Below are positions 8,796 to 18,673 of a DNA stretch of 64,000 nt, piece after piece. The notes under the pieces were generated by a model. The model made no database searches. It saw only the letters and a list, made by a program, of their open reading frames with translations, and had not been told where the DNA came from. The position numbers and the translations under genes were made by a program. Source of the DNA: Pseudomonas sp. ANT_J12 (GTDB taxonomy: Bacteria; Pseudomonadota; Gammaproteobacteria; Pseudomonadales; Pseudomonadaceae); the NCBI RefSeq assembly GCF_008370045.1, contig NZ_VOBN01000001.1, forward strand, positions 620,001 to 684,000. Direction: 5' to 3'. Each line of letters begins with the position of its first letter. Positions within the stretch are counted from its first letter, which is position 1.

Positions 8796-10511
8796 ATGCG
8801 CACCAGTCAATTTTTGCTTGCCACACAGAAAGAAACGCCTTCCGATGCCGTCGTAATCAGCCATCAGCTGATGCTGCGCGCCGGCATGATCCGCAAACTC
8901 GCCTCGGGCCTGTACACCTGGCTGCCCATGGGTTTGCGAGTGATGCGCAAGGTCGAAGCCGTCGTTCGTGAAGAAATGAACGCCGCCGGCTCGCTTGAAG
9001 TGTTGATGCCGAGCACTCAACCGGCTGAGCTGTGGCAGGAATCCGGGCGCTGGGAAGAATACGGCCCGGAATTGCTGCGCTTCAAGGATCGCCACGGTCG
9101 CGACTTCTGCGCCGGCCCGACCCACGAAGAAGTGATCACCGACCTAATGCGCAACGAGTTGAGCAGTTACAAACAGCTGCCAATCAACGTGTATCAGATC
9201 CAGACCAAATTCCGTGACGAAATCCGTCCACGCTTCGGTTTGATGCGCGGTCGCGAATTCATCATGAAGGACGCCTACTCCTTCCACGCCGACCAGCCGT
9301 CGCTGCAGATCACCTACGATCGCATGCACCAGGCTTACTGCAACGTGTTCACCCGTCTGGGCCTGAAGTTCCGCCCTGTTGAAGCCGACAACGGCTCCAT
9401 CGGCGGTGCCGGCTCCCACGAGTTCCACGTACTGGCCGAGTCCGGCGAAGACGATATCGCCTTCAGCAACGGTTCCGACTACGCCGCGAACATCGAGAAA
9501 GCCGAAGCCGTACCGCGCGAAACCTCCCGCGCCGCTCCGGCCGAAGAGCTGCGCCTGGTCGACACCCCGAACGCCAAGACCATTGCGCAACTGGTCGAAG
9601 GCTTCAATCTGCCGATCGAAAAAACCATCAAGACCCTCGTGGTTCACGCAGAAGAGAAAGGCAAGCTGATTGCCCTGATCATCCGTGGCGACCACGAGCT
9701 GAACGAAATCAAGGCTGCCCAACAGCCAGGCGTTGCCAGCCCGCTGGTCATGGCCTCGGAAAGCGAATTGCGTGACGCGATTGGCGCCGGCGCCGGCTCC
9801 CTCGGCCCGTTGAACCTGCCGCTGCCGATCATCATCGACCGTTCGGTCGAGTTGATGAGCGACTTCGGCATTGGCGCCAACATCGACGACAAGCACTACT
9901 TCGGCGTGAACTGGGAACGTGACCTGCCGGTTCCGACCGTGGCCGACCTGCGTAACGTCGTGGCCGGCGACCCAAGCCCGGATGGCAAGGGCACCCTGGA
10001 AATCAAGCGCGGCATCGAAGTCGGGCACATCTTCCAGCTGGGCAACAAGTACAGCAAAGCGATGAAGTGCGAAGTGCTGGGCGAGAACGGCAAGCCGGTG
10101 ACCCTGGAAATGGGCTGCTACGGCATTGGCGTGTCCCGCGTGGTGGCTGCGGCCATCGAGCAGAACAACGACGCCAACGGGATCATCTGGAGCGACACTC
10201 TGGCTCCCTTCCAGATTGCCCTGGTACCGCTGCGCTACGACAACGAGCAGGTTCGCGAAGCCACCGACACGCTGTACGCGCAATTGACCGCGGCAGGCTT
10301 CGAAGTGCTGCTGGACGACCGCGACAAGAAAACCAGCCCGGGCATCAAGTTCGCGGACATGGAGCTGATCGGCATTCCGCACCGGATCGTGGTCAGTGAC
10401 CGCGGCCTCGCCGATGGCAATCTGGAATACAAGAGCCGCACCGAGGCCGAGGCGCAAGCCCTGCCGGTCGCTGACGTGCTGTCCTTCCTCCAGGCCCGAA
10501 TCCGCCGCTGA
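8796..10511 (+). CDS. proS: Prolyl-tRNA synthetase
   Basis: A 571-residue class II aminoacyl-tRNA synthetase of bacterial type. Visible features are the N-terminal catalytic core with [11 protein letters not shown], motif 2 ([20 protein letters not shown]) near residues 140-160, an inserted editing domain at about 230-400 that hydrolyses mischarged Ala-tRNA(Pro), motif 3 ([13 protein letters not shown]) near 442-454, and a C-terminal anticodon-binding domain. Length is normal for the bacterial family. A lipoprotein gene follows after 17 bases, as in other Pseudomonas genomes (PA0956-PA0957 order). Confidence 0.97.
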   Translation: MRTSQFLLATQKETPSDAVVISHQLMLRAGMIRKLASGLYTWLPMGLRVMRKVEAVVREEMNAAGSLEVLMPSTQPAELWQESGRWEEYGPELLRFKDRHGRDFCAGPTHEEVITDLMRNELSSYKQLPINVYQIQTKFRDEIRPRFGLMRGREFIMKDAYSFHADQPSLQITYDRMHQAYCNVFTRLGLKFRPVEADNGSIGGAGSHEFHVLAESGEDDIAFSNGSDYAANIEKAEAVPRETSRAAPAEELRLVDTPNAKTIAQLVEGFNLPIEKTIKTLVVHAEEKGKLIALIIRGDHELNEIKAAQQPGVASPLVMASESELRDAIGAGAGSLGPLNLPLPIIIDRSVELMSDFGIGANIDDKHYFGVNWERDLPVPTVADLRNVVAGDPSPDGKGTLEIKRGIEVGHIFQLGNKYSKAMKCEVLGENGKPVTLEMGCYGIGVSRVVAAAIEQNNDANGIIWSDTLAPFQIALVPLRYDNEQVREATDTLYAQLTAAGFEVLLDDRDKKTSPGIKFADMELIGIPHRIVVSDRGLADGNLEYKSRTEAEAQALPVADVLSFLQARIRR

Positions 10512-10528
10512 CACCAGATAGAGAAGTC

Positions 10529-11482
10529 ATGTTCAAGCGAAACACCTTAGGCCTCGGTGGTGCCGCCCTGTGCGGCACCCTGCTGGTCAGCGGCTGTGCC
10601 AATCAGATGTCACAACGCAGCGAGCACGAGGAACGGGTCGAGCGCAAATTGCTCGATCACAGCCTGCAGATCGATGTCGGTGAGCCCAAGGTCCTTGAGC
10701 TGCCGCAACGTCGGGTGAAAATCCACGAGCAAAAGACCTTCGAAGTCACTGAGTTCGAAGTCACGCGTCACTACGACCGCTACACGCCTTACCAACCCTG
10801 GCGGGAGGTCTACGAGATCCCGCTGGGCATGGTGGCCGTGGTGGCCGGTGTCGGCGCGAACGTGGTCAACGTGTTTGCCCTCGGCAACTTGCCGGACAGC
10901 GTGACGAAGGATTGGCTGAGCTACGGTGTGGCCGGGATCAACCCGTTCATGAACGTGCAGTCTCACGGTCGTGCCCAGCAAAACCTGGCCGGCATCGACG
11001 AAGTCCAGCGCGACAAACGCACGGAATACTCGAGCCTGCCCTGGAGCGAGCGCCCGGTGCAGGTCAAGGCTGGCAAGGAAACCTTCGAGCTGACCACCGA
11101 CAAAAACGGCGTATTGCGCCTGAACCTGTTGGACAGCCCGTTCGCCGAACATGACATCAATCATCTGAGCCGGCTGTTGATCACGGTCGAAGATGCCCAG
11201 GACGACGTGCACACCGACTCGTCCCTGGCGGTCAGCAGTGGCTTGCGTGGCAAGTTGCTCGAAGCCCACGGGCTGATTTACGACGACCTTGAAGACGACG
11301 AAGTGAGCCAGTGGGTACACCGGGTCAAACGCCTGTCGGAACTGGGTCTGGAAGAAGAAGCCAGCGAGCTGGAACAGAGCCTTATCGAACTGACGCGCAA
11401 CGATCCTGAGCTGCAGACCGAATTCCTCAAGTCGTTGACCCGGGATGCCGGGCGACTGGTGGCGGATCCGAACCCGAATTAA
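10529..11482 (+). CDS. Conserved lipoprotein (PA0957-like)
   Basis: A 317-residue protein with an N-terminal lipoprotein signal: a basic start, a hydrophobic stretch, then the lipobox LVSGCAN with Cys at about residue 23. The residue after Cys is Ala, so outer-membrane sorting is expected. The rest is soluble and polar except for a hydrophobic segment at about residues 93-116 (PLGMVAVVAGVGANVVNVFAL). The gene lies directly behind proS, the conserved Pseudomonas arrangement, and is probably co-transcribed with it. Function is not known. Confidence 0.8.
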   Translation: MFKRNTLGLGGAALCGTLLVSGCANQMSQRSEHEERVERKLLDHSLQIDVGEPKVLELPQRRVKIHEQKTFEVTEFEVTRHYDRYTPYQPWREVYEIPLGMVAVVAGVGANVVNVFALGNLPDSVTKDWLSYGVAGINPFMNVQSHGRAQQNLAGIDEVQRDKRTEYSSLPWSERPVQVKAGKETFELTTDKNGVLRLNLLDSPFAEHDINHLSRLLITVEDAQDDVHTDSSLAVSSGLRGKLLEAHGLIYDDLEDDEVSQWVHRVKRLSELGLEEEASELEQSLIELTRNDPELQTEFLKSLTRDAGRLVADPNPN

Positions 11483-11492
11483 CAGCAGAAAC

Positions 11493-11584
11493 TTCGCGGG
11501 CAAGCCTCGCTCCTACAGGATTTATGTCGTACGCGAAATCGCGTTCAACCTGATACCTGTAGGAGCAAGGCTTGCCCGCGATGA
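11493..11584. repeat. REP-type inverted repeat pair
   Basis: Inverted copies of the CGCGGGCAAGC...GCTCCTACAG unit are separated by about 40 bases. They lie between the lipoprotein gene and dinB, which converge. Confidence 0.85.
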
Positions 11585-11606
11585 GACCCCAACATTCAAC
11601 ACCGAA

Positions 11607-12668
11607 CTACCGCTCAAACAACTCCATCTGCTCAAACCCGCCCCGCAAATCCTCCAGCCGCACCCCGACCCCCAACAACCGCACCGGCTTGCCACCGCGA
11701 TTGAACGCCTGGGTCAACAACAACTGATAGCTGCCCAGATCCCGCCCTGCCCCGGCCTGCTCCAGCGTGGTTTGGGTGAAATCGTGGAATTTCACTTTGA
11801 CGAACGGCTTGCCCGGCCGATAGCTGCTATCGATCCGCGCCATGCGCCCGGCGAGGGTTTCCAGTAGCTCAGGCAGTTTATCCAGGCAACTCACCAGGTC
11901 CGGTAGATCCACGTCGTAGGTATTTTCGACGCTGATGGATTGCCGACGGTTGTCGTTGTGCACCAGCCGCTCATCGATCCCATGGGCCAGACTCCATAGT
12001 CGCTCACCGAAACTGCCGAATTCGCGCACCAGCGCCAACTTGTTCCACTCACGCAGCTGCGAACAATCAACGATGCCGAGCCTGCCGAGTTTGTCGGCGG
12101 TGACCTTGCCCACGCCGTGCAGCTTGCTCACCGGCAATCCGCTGACGAAGTCTTCCACCTGATCCGGGGTGATGACGAACAAGCCGTTGGGCTTCTTCCA
12201 GTCACTGGCGATCTTGGCCAGGAACTTGTTCGGTGCCACGCCCGCCGAGACGGTGATGTGCAACTGATTGGAGACCCGACGGCGGATGTCCTGAGCAATC
12301 CGCGTGGCGCTGCCGCCAAAATGCGCGCTGTCCGACACGTCCAGGTAGGCCTCGTCGAGGGAAAGCGGCTCGATCAGGTCGGTGTAATCGCTGAAGATCG
12401 TCTGAATTTCCTTCGACGCTTCTCTATAGGCGTCCATCCGCGGCTTGACGATGGTCAGGTCCGGGCACAGCTTCAAGGCATGCCCGGACGACATCGCCGA
12501 ACGCACGCCGTAGGCCCGCGCTTCATAATTACAGGTGGCAATCACCCCACGCCGGTCCGCCGACCCGCCCACCGCCAATGGCTTACCGGCCAGGCGCGGG
12601 TCATCACGCATCTCGATGGCGGCGTAGAAACAGTCACAGTCGACGTGGATGATTTTGCGTTGGGTCAT
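11607..12668 (-). CDS. dinB: DNA polymerase IV
   Basis: A 353-residue Y-family polymerase for translesion synthesis. The start at 12668 (MTQRKIIHVDCDCFYAAIEM) gives the standard DinB N-terminus. The catalytic carboxylates are visible in HVDCDCFY and SLDEAYLDVS. Helix-hairpin-helix DNA contacts (LPVSKLHGVGKVTADKLGRLG) follow, then the little-finger domain. A LexA box lies 69 bases upstream, so the gene belongs to the SOS regulon. The usual C-terminal clamp-binding motif is replaced by a short tail (GGFEQMELFER) whose QMELF fits the QL[SD]LF-type beta-clamp motif. Confidence 0.96.
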   Translation of the reverse strand: MTQRKIIHVDCDCFYAAIEMRDDPRLAGKPLAVGGSADRRGVIATCNYEARAYGVRSAMSSGHALKLCPDLTIVKPRMDAYREASKEIQTIFSDYTDLIEPLSLDEAYLDVSDSAHFGGSATRIAQDIRRRVSNQLHITVSAGVAPNKFLAKIASDWKKPNGLFVITPDQVEDFVSGLPVSKLHGVGKVTADKLGRLGIVDCSQLREWNKLALVREFGSFGERLWSLAHGIDERLVHNDNRRQSISVENTYDVDLPDLVSCLDKLPELLETLAGRMARIDSSYRPGKPFVKVKFHDFTQTTLEQAGAGRDLGSYQLLLTQAFNRGGKPVRLLGVGVRLEDLRGGFEQMELFER

Positions 12669-12736
12669 ATAAAAGCGGTGTTCATGGCAAGGAAATGACG
12701 TAATGACGAGCCGGATCGGCAGTATCTCACTGGCAC

Positions 12737-12752
12737 CTGTATATAGCACCAG
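12737..12752 (-). promoter_or_regulatory. LexA-binding site (SOS box) of dinB
   Basis: The sequence CTGTATATAGCACCAG fits the CTG-N10-CAG LexA consensus. It lies upstream of the dinB start at 12668, with no other gene between. Confidence 0.85.
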
Positions 12753-12927
12753 TACTCTGAATGTTCTTTTCCCCCGCAGGAAAAGTACCAGTTGAATTTA
12801 TTTTTTCAATCGTAAAGCCTCACCCGATAGAGCTTAAAGCCTTGCCACACCGACCTTGCAGCCAATCACCCAGCTCTAATTTCAAGCTAAGCGATTGAAC
12901 GGGAAGAGGTTTTCTCTGAGTTGAAGG

Positions 12928-12955
12928 TTGACAGATCGCCGATCCTCTGTAGAAT
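12928..12955 (+). promoter_or_regulatory. Sigma-70 promoter of initiator tRNA copy 1
   Basis: TTGACA at 12928-12933 and TAGAAT at 12950-12955 are 16 bases apart. The tRNA starts 14 bases after the -10 element. Confidence 0.85.
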
Positions 12956-12968
12956 GCCGACACACAGA

Positions 12969-13045
<77 letters not shown>

Positions 13046-13054
13046 AATATCAAG

Positions 13055-13083
13055 AAAGGCTACTCGAAAGAGTGGCCTTTTTT
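13055..13083 (+). terminator. Terminator after tRNA-fMet copy 1
   Basis: AAAGGCTACTC-GAAA-GAGTGGCCTTTT forms a stable hairpin with a GAAA tetraloop and ends in a T run. Confidence 0.9.
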
Positions 13084-13236
13084 GTGCGCGTCGCTTTTGT
13101 AAATCCTGGATAGGAAAGAGCAGGTAACGGCTGACGGTGCAGAAACGAGAAATCGTTCCGATTCCGCAACTTAAGTCTCCCTAGCGTCCGTTCGCCGCTC
13201 AATTTACATTTATTTGACCCTATTCAGGATTAACGG

Positions 13237-13264
13237 TGGACACTCAGGCGTTCGCCTGTAGAAT
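13237..13264 (+). promoter_or_regulatory. Sigma-70 promoter of initiator tRNA copy 2
   Basis: TGGACA and TAGAAT are 16 bases apart, in the same position relative to the tRNA as in copies 1 and 3. The -35 element has one change from TTGACA. Confidence 0.8.
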
Positions 13265-13277
13265 GCCGCCACACAGA

Positions 13278-13354
<77 letters not shown>

Positions 13355-13363
13355 AACATCAAG

Positions 13364-13392
13364 AAAGGCTACTCGAAAGAGTGGCCTTTTTT
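13364..13392 (+). terminator. Terminator after tRNA-fMet copy 2
   Basis: The same GAAA-capped hairpin and T run as after copy 1. Confidence 0.9.
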
Positions 13393-13543
13393 GTGCGCGC
13401 CTCTTTTATAAATTTGAATAGAAACGAGCAAGTAACAGCTGGCGACGCAGGAACAAGAAATCGTTCCTATTCCGAAACTTAGGTCTCCCCCGCGACCGTT
13501 CGCCGCCCACTTACGCTTATTTGACCCTATTCAGGATTAACGG

Positions 13544-13571
13544 TTGACACTCCGTCGTTCGCCTGTAGAAT
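13544..13571 (+). promoter_or_regulatory. Sigma-70 promoter of initiator tRNA copy 3
   Basis: TTGACA at 13544-13549 and TAGAAT at 13566-13571 are 16 bases apart. Confidence 0.85.
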
Positions 13572-13584
13572 GCCGCCACACAGA

Positions 13585-13661
<77 letters not shown>

Positions 13662-13670
13662 AACATCAAA

Positions 13671-13699
13671 AAAGGCTGCTCGAAAGAGTGGCCTTTTTT
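13671..13699 (+). terminator. Terminator after tRNA-fMet copy 3
   Basis: AAAGGCTGCTC-GAAA-GAGTGGCCTTTT plus a T run; the stem differs slightly from that after copies 1 and 2. Confidence 0.9.
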
Positions 13700-13938
13700 G
13701 TATCTGTTGAAAAAGTCCTTTCGCAACAATGATCTGTCACTGTGCAGTGAACCGTTCAGGATCACCGAGGCTCTGAGTTCAGACTATGCTCTGTGCCAGG
13801 CAGGCCCTCTACGACCGATGACGCGCCATCGCCTCGAACCGGCGAGAAGCGTTAATATTTGTGATTATTTTTTTCTACAGGGATTGGTAACTTGGCTCGA
13901 TACCTCCATCCTGTCGCGCACAATCCAAGAGGTGATTG

Positions 13939-16581
13939 ATGCGCGCCAACTCGTCTGATCCACAAGACACCGTCACAGCGACACAACCTATCAAGGCCGA
14001 GCGTTTGCGCCTGCTTGATCTGGTCAGCAAATACCGCCAACCCATCGGTCTTGCGGTCACCTTGCTGTTGTTCGCTATCGCGCTGATTGCCTGTCGCCAT
14101 TTATTAAGCGAACTCGATCTGTATGCGCTCCACGATTCGATCCTGGACGTGCCAAAACCGGCATTGATTGGCGCACTGGGCGCGACCATCGTCGGCTTCA
14201 TTATTCTGCTGGGCTACGAATGGTCCGCCAGCCGCTACGCCGGCGTAACCCTGGCGCCACGCACCCTGGCCCTGGGCGGCTTCACCGCGTTTGCCATCGG
14301 CAATGCCATTGGCCTGTCGATGCTGTCGGGCGGTTCGGTTCGCTACCGTCTATATGCACGTCATGGCCTCGGGGCTGCGGACGTTGCGCACATGACGCTG
14401 TTCGCCAGCCTCTCCCTGGGCTGCGCCCTGCCCCCGCTGGCGGCACTGGCGACCCTGAGCAACCTGCCCGCCGCCTCCGCCGCACTGGGCCTCTCGGAGA
14501 CCTTGCTGGGCGTGATTGCCGCCGCGGTGTTGCTGCTCACGACCGCACTGGTCGTCGGCATCTATCGCCGTCGCCTGCCAGAGCAGCCTTACCCGGATAA
14601 TCTGCTGGTCAAGGCTGGACGCCGCACCCTGCGCCTGCCGGGCCGTCGTTTGACGCTTCTGCAACTGGTGATTACTGCCCTGGACGTGGCCGCCGCCGCG
14701 ACCGTGCTTTATCTGTTGCTGCCGGAAGCCCCACCCTTCGGCGCCTTCCTGCTGATCTATCTGCTGGCCCTGGCCGCTGGCGTGCTCAGCCATGTGCCCG
14801 GCGGTGTCGGGGTGTTCGAAGCCATTCTGCTGGCCGCGTTCGCTGACACCCTCGGCGCTGCACCACTGGCCGCTGCGCTTCTACTGTATCGCCTGATTTA
14901 TGTGGTGCTGCCGCTGCTGGTGGCCTGCGTGTTCCTGCTGATCAACGAAGGCCAACGGTTGTTCCAGTCCCGGCAGTCACTGCGGGCGGCCTCAGGTTTG
15001 GCGGCACCGATTCTGGCGCTGCTGGTGTTCCTGTCCGGCGTGGTGCTGCTGTTCTCCGGCGCGACCCCGGAAATCGACACGCGCCTGGAGCACATCGGCT
15101 TCCTGATTCCGCATCGCCTGGTGGATGCCTCGCACTTCGGCGCCAGCCTGATCGGCGTGCTGTGCCTGTTGCTGGCCCAGGGTCTGCGTCGTCGCCTGTC
15201 GGCCGCGTGGATGCTGACCACCATTCTGTTGCTGGTCGGCGCCCTGCTCTCGCTGCTCAAGGGTTTCGACTGGGAAGAAGCTTGCCTGATGACTCTGACG
15301 GCGAGCCTGCTCGGGGTGTTCCGCCGCTCGTTCTATCGCGCCAGTCGCCTGACCGAACTGCCGTTCTCGCCGCTGTATCTTGTCGCCAGCCTGTGCGTGC
15401 TCGGCGCGTCGATCTGGCTGCTGCTGTTTGCCTATCAGGACGTTCCGTATAGCCATCAACTCTGGTGGCAGTTCACCCTCGACGCCGACGCGCCCCGTGG
15501 TTTGCGTTCGCTGTTGGGCGCTGCGGTGTTGCTGGTGGTGGTGTCCCTGACCTGGCTGCTGCGCACCGCACGCCCGATCATTCACCTGCCGACGCAGGAC
15601 GAACTGGATCGCGCGGTAAAGATCCTCATGGCTTCGTCGCAACCCGACGGTGGTCTCGCCCTGACCGGTGACAAGGCGCTGCTGTTTCACCCCAATGATG
15701 AGGCGTTCCTGATGTACGCCCGCCGTGGCCGCAGCCTCGTGGCGCTGTACGACCCGATCGGCCCGACCCAGCAACGGGCGGAGATGATCTGGCAGTTCCG
15801 CGACCTCTGCGACATCCATCATGCCCGTCCGGTCTTCTATCAAGTGCGCGCCGAGAACCTGCCGTACTACATGGACATCGGCCTGACCGCGATCAAGCTT
15901 GGCGAAGAAGCCCGGGTCGATCTGCTTCGCTTTGATCTCGAAGCCAAGGGCAAAGAGATGAAAGACCTGCGCTACACCTGGAACCGTGGCACCCGTGACG
16001 GCCTGTCGCTGGAGATCCATGAGCCGGGCCACGCGCCGATGGATGAGCTGAAGGTGATTTCCGATGCCTGGCTGACCGGCAAGAACGTGCGCGAGAAAGG
16101 CTTCTCCCTCGGCCGTTTCAGCGATGACTACCTCAAGCATTTCCGCGTCGCGGTGATTCGTTTCGAAGGACGCCCGGTGGCGTTCGCCAACCTGCTCGAG
16201 ACCTACGGCCATGACTTGGCCAGCCTTGACCTGATGCGCGCACACCCGGACGCCCCGAAGCTGACCATGGAGTTCATGATGGTCGGCCTGATTCAACATT
16301 ATAAAAATCATGGATACGCCAAGTTCAGCCTGGGCATGGTGCCGCTGTCGGGTCTACAACCCCGTCGCGGCGCACCACTGACCCAGCGCCTGGGCTCGAT
16401 GGTCTTCCGCCGTGGTGAGCAGCTCTACAACTTCCAAGGCTTGCGCCGCTTCAAAGACAAATTCCAGCCTGACTGGGAACCCCGTTATATGGCCGTGCCC
16501 GCCGGACTCGATCCGCTGGTTGCCCTGGCCGATACTGCTGCCCTGATTGCGGGCGGCTTGACTGGATTGGTGAAACGCTGA
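13939..16581 (+). CDS. mprF: MprF: aminoacyl-phosphatidylglycerol synthase and flippase
   Basis: The 880-residue protein transfers an amino acid (alanine in P. aeruginosa PA0920) from tRNA to phosphatidylglycerol and flips the product, lowering membrane negative charge and raising resistance to cationic peptides and acid. About 14 hydrophobic segments fill residues 30-530, including the conserved flippase stretch HVPGGVGVFEAI. A cytosolic synthase domain of GNAT-like fold (DUF2156) fills about 550-880, with EGRPVAFANL and KFSLGMVPLSG. ATG 13939 follows AGAGGTGA; a TTG immediately before it is less likely. The stop overlaps the next start, so the gene is coupled to its hydrolase partner. Confidence 0.95.
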   Translation: MRANSSDPQDTVTATQPIKAERLRLLDLVSKYRQPIGLAVTLLLFAIALIACRHLLSELDLYALHDSILDVPKPALIGALGATIVGFIILLGYEWSASRYAGVTLAPRTLALGGFTAFAIGNAIGLSMLSGGSVRYRLYARHGLGAADVAHMTLFASLSLGCALPPLAALATLSNLPAASAALGLSETLLGVIAAAVLLLTTALVVGIYRRRLPEQPYPDNLLVKAGRRTLRLPGRRLTLLQLVITALDVAAAATVLYLLLPEAPPFGAFLLIYLLALAAGVLSHVPGGVGVFEAILLAAFADTLGAAPLAAALLLYRLIYVVLPLLVACVFLLINEGQRLFQSRQSLRAASGLAAPILALLVFLSGVVLLFSGATPEIDTRLEHIGFLIPHRLVDASHFGASLIGVLCLLLAQGLRRRLSAAWMLTTILLLVGALLSLLKGFDWEEACLMTLTASLLGVFRRSFYRASRLTELPFSPLYLVASLCVLGASIWLLLFAYQDVPYSHQLWWQFTLDADAPRGLRSLLGAAVLLVVVSLTWLLRTARPIIHLPTQDELDRAVKILMASSQPDGGLALTGDKALLFHPNDEAFLMYARRGRSLVALYDPIGPTQQRAEMIWQFRDLCDIHHARPVFYQVRAENLPYYMDIGLTAIKLGEEARVDLLRFDLEAKGKEMKDLRYTWNRGTRDGLSLEIHEPGHAPMDELKVISDAWLTGKNVREKGFSLGRFSDDYLKHFRVAVIRFEGRPVAFANLLETYGHDLASLDLMRAHPDAPKLTMEFMMVGLIQHYKNHGYAKFSLGMVPLSGLQPRRGAPLTQRLGSMVFRRGEQLYNFQGLRRFKDKFQPDWEPRYMAVPAGLDPLVALADTAALIAGGLTGLVKR

Positions 16582-17879
16582 TGATTCAACGCTCCTTGCG
16601 GTACGTACTGGCCACACTGGTCGTGTTGGCCCTGATTGTCGGTGGCGGCTACTGGTACATGAAACGCCCGGCACCCGAACCGACCCTCGAACAGCTGACG
16701 CCGGCTGATGGCGCCGCCATGACCCGGGTTATTCCGGGCACTACGCCAAAAGCCCAGGTGCTGGTGGCGGTCACGGCTGAACAAAAGCTCAGTGATCAAC
16801 AACTGAAAACCCTGAGCCGCAGCGCGTCGGCGCAGATCGTCCAGGTCATCCTGCCCAAAGACTGCCTGCTGCAAAGCCGCGCCCTGCAATCCGGCCTGCG
16901 GGAACTGAAAGGCCCGGCGACCCTGGTCAGCGGCATCGGCCCTGGCGCCGTGCTGGCCTGGCGCTGGTTGTCCGAGCAGAAAAACGACAAGGCCCAGGCC
17001 GTTTCGGTGGACCTGGCCCTGGAAAAACCCGGTTGCACCCACCTGCTGCCAAAAAGCGCCGCCCACGGCCATTGGCTGGTGGCCTGGAACGACAACCCGG
17101 ATGACGCCAGTGCGGGCTTCGTGCGTGATCAACCGAACGCCGAAACCAGCATCAGCGACTACGACATCAACCTGCCGCAAGTGCTGAACAACGAACTGCG
17201 CAAGATCCTCGTCGGTGGCGACAAAGCCGCGGGCGGCCTGCAGATTCCGGTCGTCGAAGTCCCGGCTGGCCAGGCCAAGGACACCGTGACCCTGTTCCTG
17301 TCCGGTGATGGCGGCTGGCGCGACCTCGACCGCGACGTGGCGGGCGAGATGGCCAAGATCGGCTACCCGGTGGTCGGCATCGACACCCTGCGCTACTACT
17401 GGCAGCACAAGAGCCCGGAACAAAGCGCCCTGGACCTCGCCGAGCTGATGCAGCACTACCGCCAGAAATGGGGCACCAAGCGCTTCATCCTGACCGGTTA
17501 CTCGTTCGGTGCCGACGTCCTGCCAGCAATTTACAACCGCCTGGCGGAATCGGAACAGCAACGGGTCGACGCCATCATCCTGCTCGCCTTCGCCCGCACC
17601 GGCAGCTTCGAAATCGAAGTCGAAGGCTGGCTCGGCAACGCCGGCAAAGAAGCCGCCACCGGCCCGGAAATGGCCAAGCTGCCTGCCGACAAAGTGGTGT
17701 GTATCTACGGCGAAGAAGAAGTCGACGAGAGCGGCTGCACAGACAAGACCGCTGTCGGCGAAGCCATAAAACTACCTGGCGGCCATCACTTCGACGAGAA
17801 CTACCCGGCGCTGGCACAGCGCTTGGTGGACATCATCGTCAAGCGTCAGGCCAAGGAAGAGGCGACGGCGCAGGAGTGA
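16581..17879 (+). CDS. Alanyl-phosphatidylglycerol hydrolase, AcvB/VirJ family (PA0919-like)
   Basis: A 432-residue periplasmic protein with an N-terminal signal anchor (YVLATLVVLALIVGGGYWY). It contains an alpha/beta-hydrolase of the VirJ/AcvB family at about residues 225-430: LFLSGDGGWRDLDR, then the nucleophile elbow TGYSFGADVLP, and the His in GGHHFDENY. In P. aeruginosa the gene beside mprF (PA0919) removes alanine from alanyl-phosphatidylglycerol, balancing the synthase. The one-base overlap with mprF fits that pairing. The N-terminal 200 residues are a divergent, probably degenerate hydrolase-like repeat, as in AcvB. The substrate is inferred from synteny. Confidence 0.88.
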   Translation: MIQRSLRYVLATLVVLALIVGGGYWYMKRPAPEPTLEQLTPADGAAMTRVIPGTTPKAQVLVAVTAEQKLSDQQLKTLSRSASAQIVQVILPKDCLLQSRALQSGLRELKGPATLVSGIGPGAVLAWRWLSEQKNDKAQAVSVDLALEKPGCTHLLPKSAAHGHWLVAWNDNPDDASAGFVRDQPNAETSISDYDINLPQVLNNELRKILVGGDKAAGGLQIPVVEVPAGQAKDTVTLFLSGDGGWRDLDRDVAGEMAKIGYPVVGIDTLRYYWQHKSPEQSALDLAELMQHYRQKWGTKRFILTGYSFGADVLPAIYNRLAESEQQRVDAIILLAFARTGSFEIEVEGWLGNAGKEAATGPEMAKLPADKVVCIYGEEEVDESGCTDKTAVGEAIKLPGGHHFDENYPALAQRLVDIIVKRQAKEEATAQE

Positions 17880-17897
17880 TCTGAGCCCCCGCCGAAT

Positions 17898-17936
17898 AAA
17901 AAGCCCCCGCAGCTTGATGGTTGCGGGGGCTTTTTT
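17898..17936 (+). terminator. Terminator of the mprF operon
   Basis: AAGCCCCCGCA / TGCGGGGGCTT hairpin followed by six T, 19 bases after the stop. It insulates the core operon from the accessory operon on the opposite strand. Confidence 0.92.
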
Positions 17937-18001
17937 ACATGTACTGATTTGAAGCAACTCCAGCTAGCCGGACTTTATGCAGATCATCTGTATTTCCAAG
18001 G

Positions 18002-18673
18002 CTAAAGCTGAACATCTATCCACGTTACGTCATCTTCAACAGCGATAAAGTCGCTATCCGGTGCTGACAACAACCTGCTTTGCTGCGACTCCGTTAACTC
18101 GGCCCAGAAGCCATCGGTTACGAACACAAGTCGCTCACCGACGGCCAATGGGAGAGATACAAAGTCAGGGTCCGGGGCACGATTAACCTTCATGCATCGA
18201 GTTACCCGATTTCGAGCAGGATCTTGCGCCAGCTCCCGGTGCGAACGGTCGCGCCTCCAATTAGCTTTACAGTGGGGCGGTGTAATCCATTCGATTGAGC
18301 CTGTCGGAGTCACTACACCGCACGAACAGTCACCCTCATACGCAAGTGTGAGCTTCCCACGAGCAGCGAAACCGATCAGGTAACACACGCTCCCCGTCTG
18401 GCCCGCAAACAACGTGGAGTGAAGCTCGGCCAGCACTGAACCAAGTAACAGCTCAACAGCTCCGTGCTTAGTGATATCGCCTCCCTGATCCATGTGTTTC
18501 GGGTAGGCCGCTAAAACACCTTTTACGAAGCATTCCGCTAACTGGCCGCTGCCGGGCAGCGACGTACCATCCGTGACGACGAACAGCCCTCTGTCACCAT
18601 CACAGATAGCGCCAGCAGAATCATGATTGGCTTGCCTGGCCCGTCCGATTACTGACCTGGTGTTGTATCTCAT
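18002..18673 (-). CDS. PP2C-like protein phosphatase, third gene of an accessory operon
   Basis: A 223-residue protein with a divergent PP2C layout: RQANHDSAGAI near residue 15 (canonical N-x-D), LFVVTDGTS near 30-38 (ADGMGG-like, metal Asp), LAYEGDCSCGVV near 110-121 (GDSRAY-like), LVFVTDGFWAEL near 183-194 (second DG) and a C-terminal DDVTWIDVQ in place of DNxTxxVV. The metal-binding aspartates appear intact. PP2C enzymes remove phosphate from Ser/Thr of proteins. No partner kinase is visible. The ATG overlaps the stop of the nucleotidyltransferase gene by four bases. The target is unknown; the family assignment is by motif reading. Confidence 0.65.
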   Translation of the reverse strand: MRYNTRSVIGRARQANHDSAGAICDGDRGLFVVTDGTSLPGSGQLAECFVKGVLAAYPKHMDQGGDITKHGAVELLLGSVLAELHSTLFAGQTGSVCYLIGFAARGKLTLAYEGDCSCGVVTPTGSIEWITPPHCKANWRRDRSHRELAQDPARNRVTRCMKVNRAPDPDFVSLPLAVGERLVFVTDGFWAELTESQQSRLLSAPDSDFIAVEDDVTWIDVQL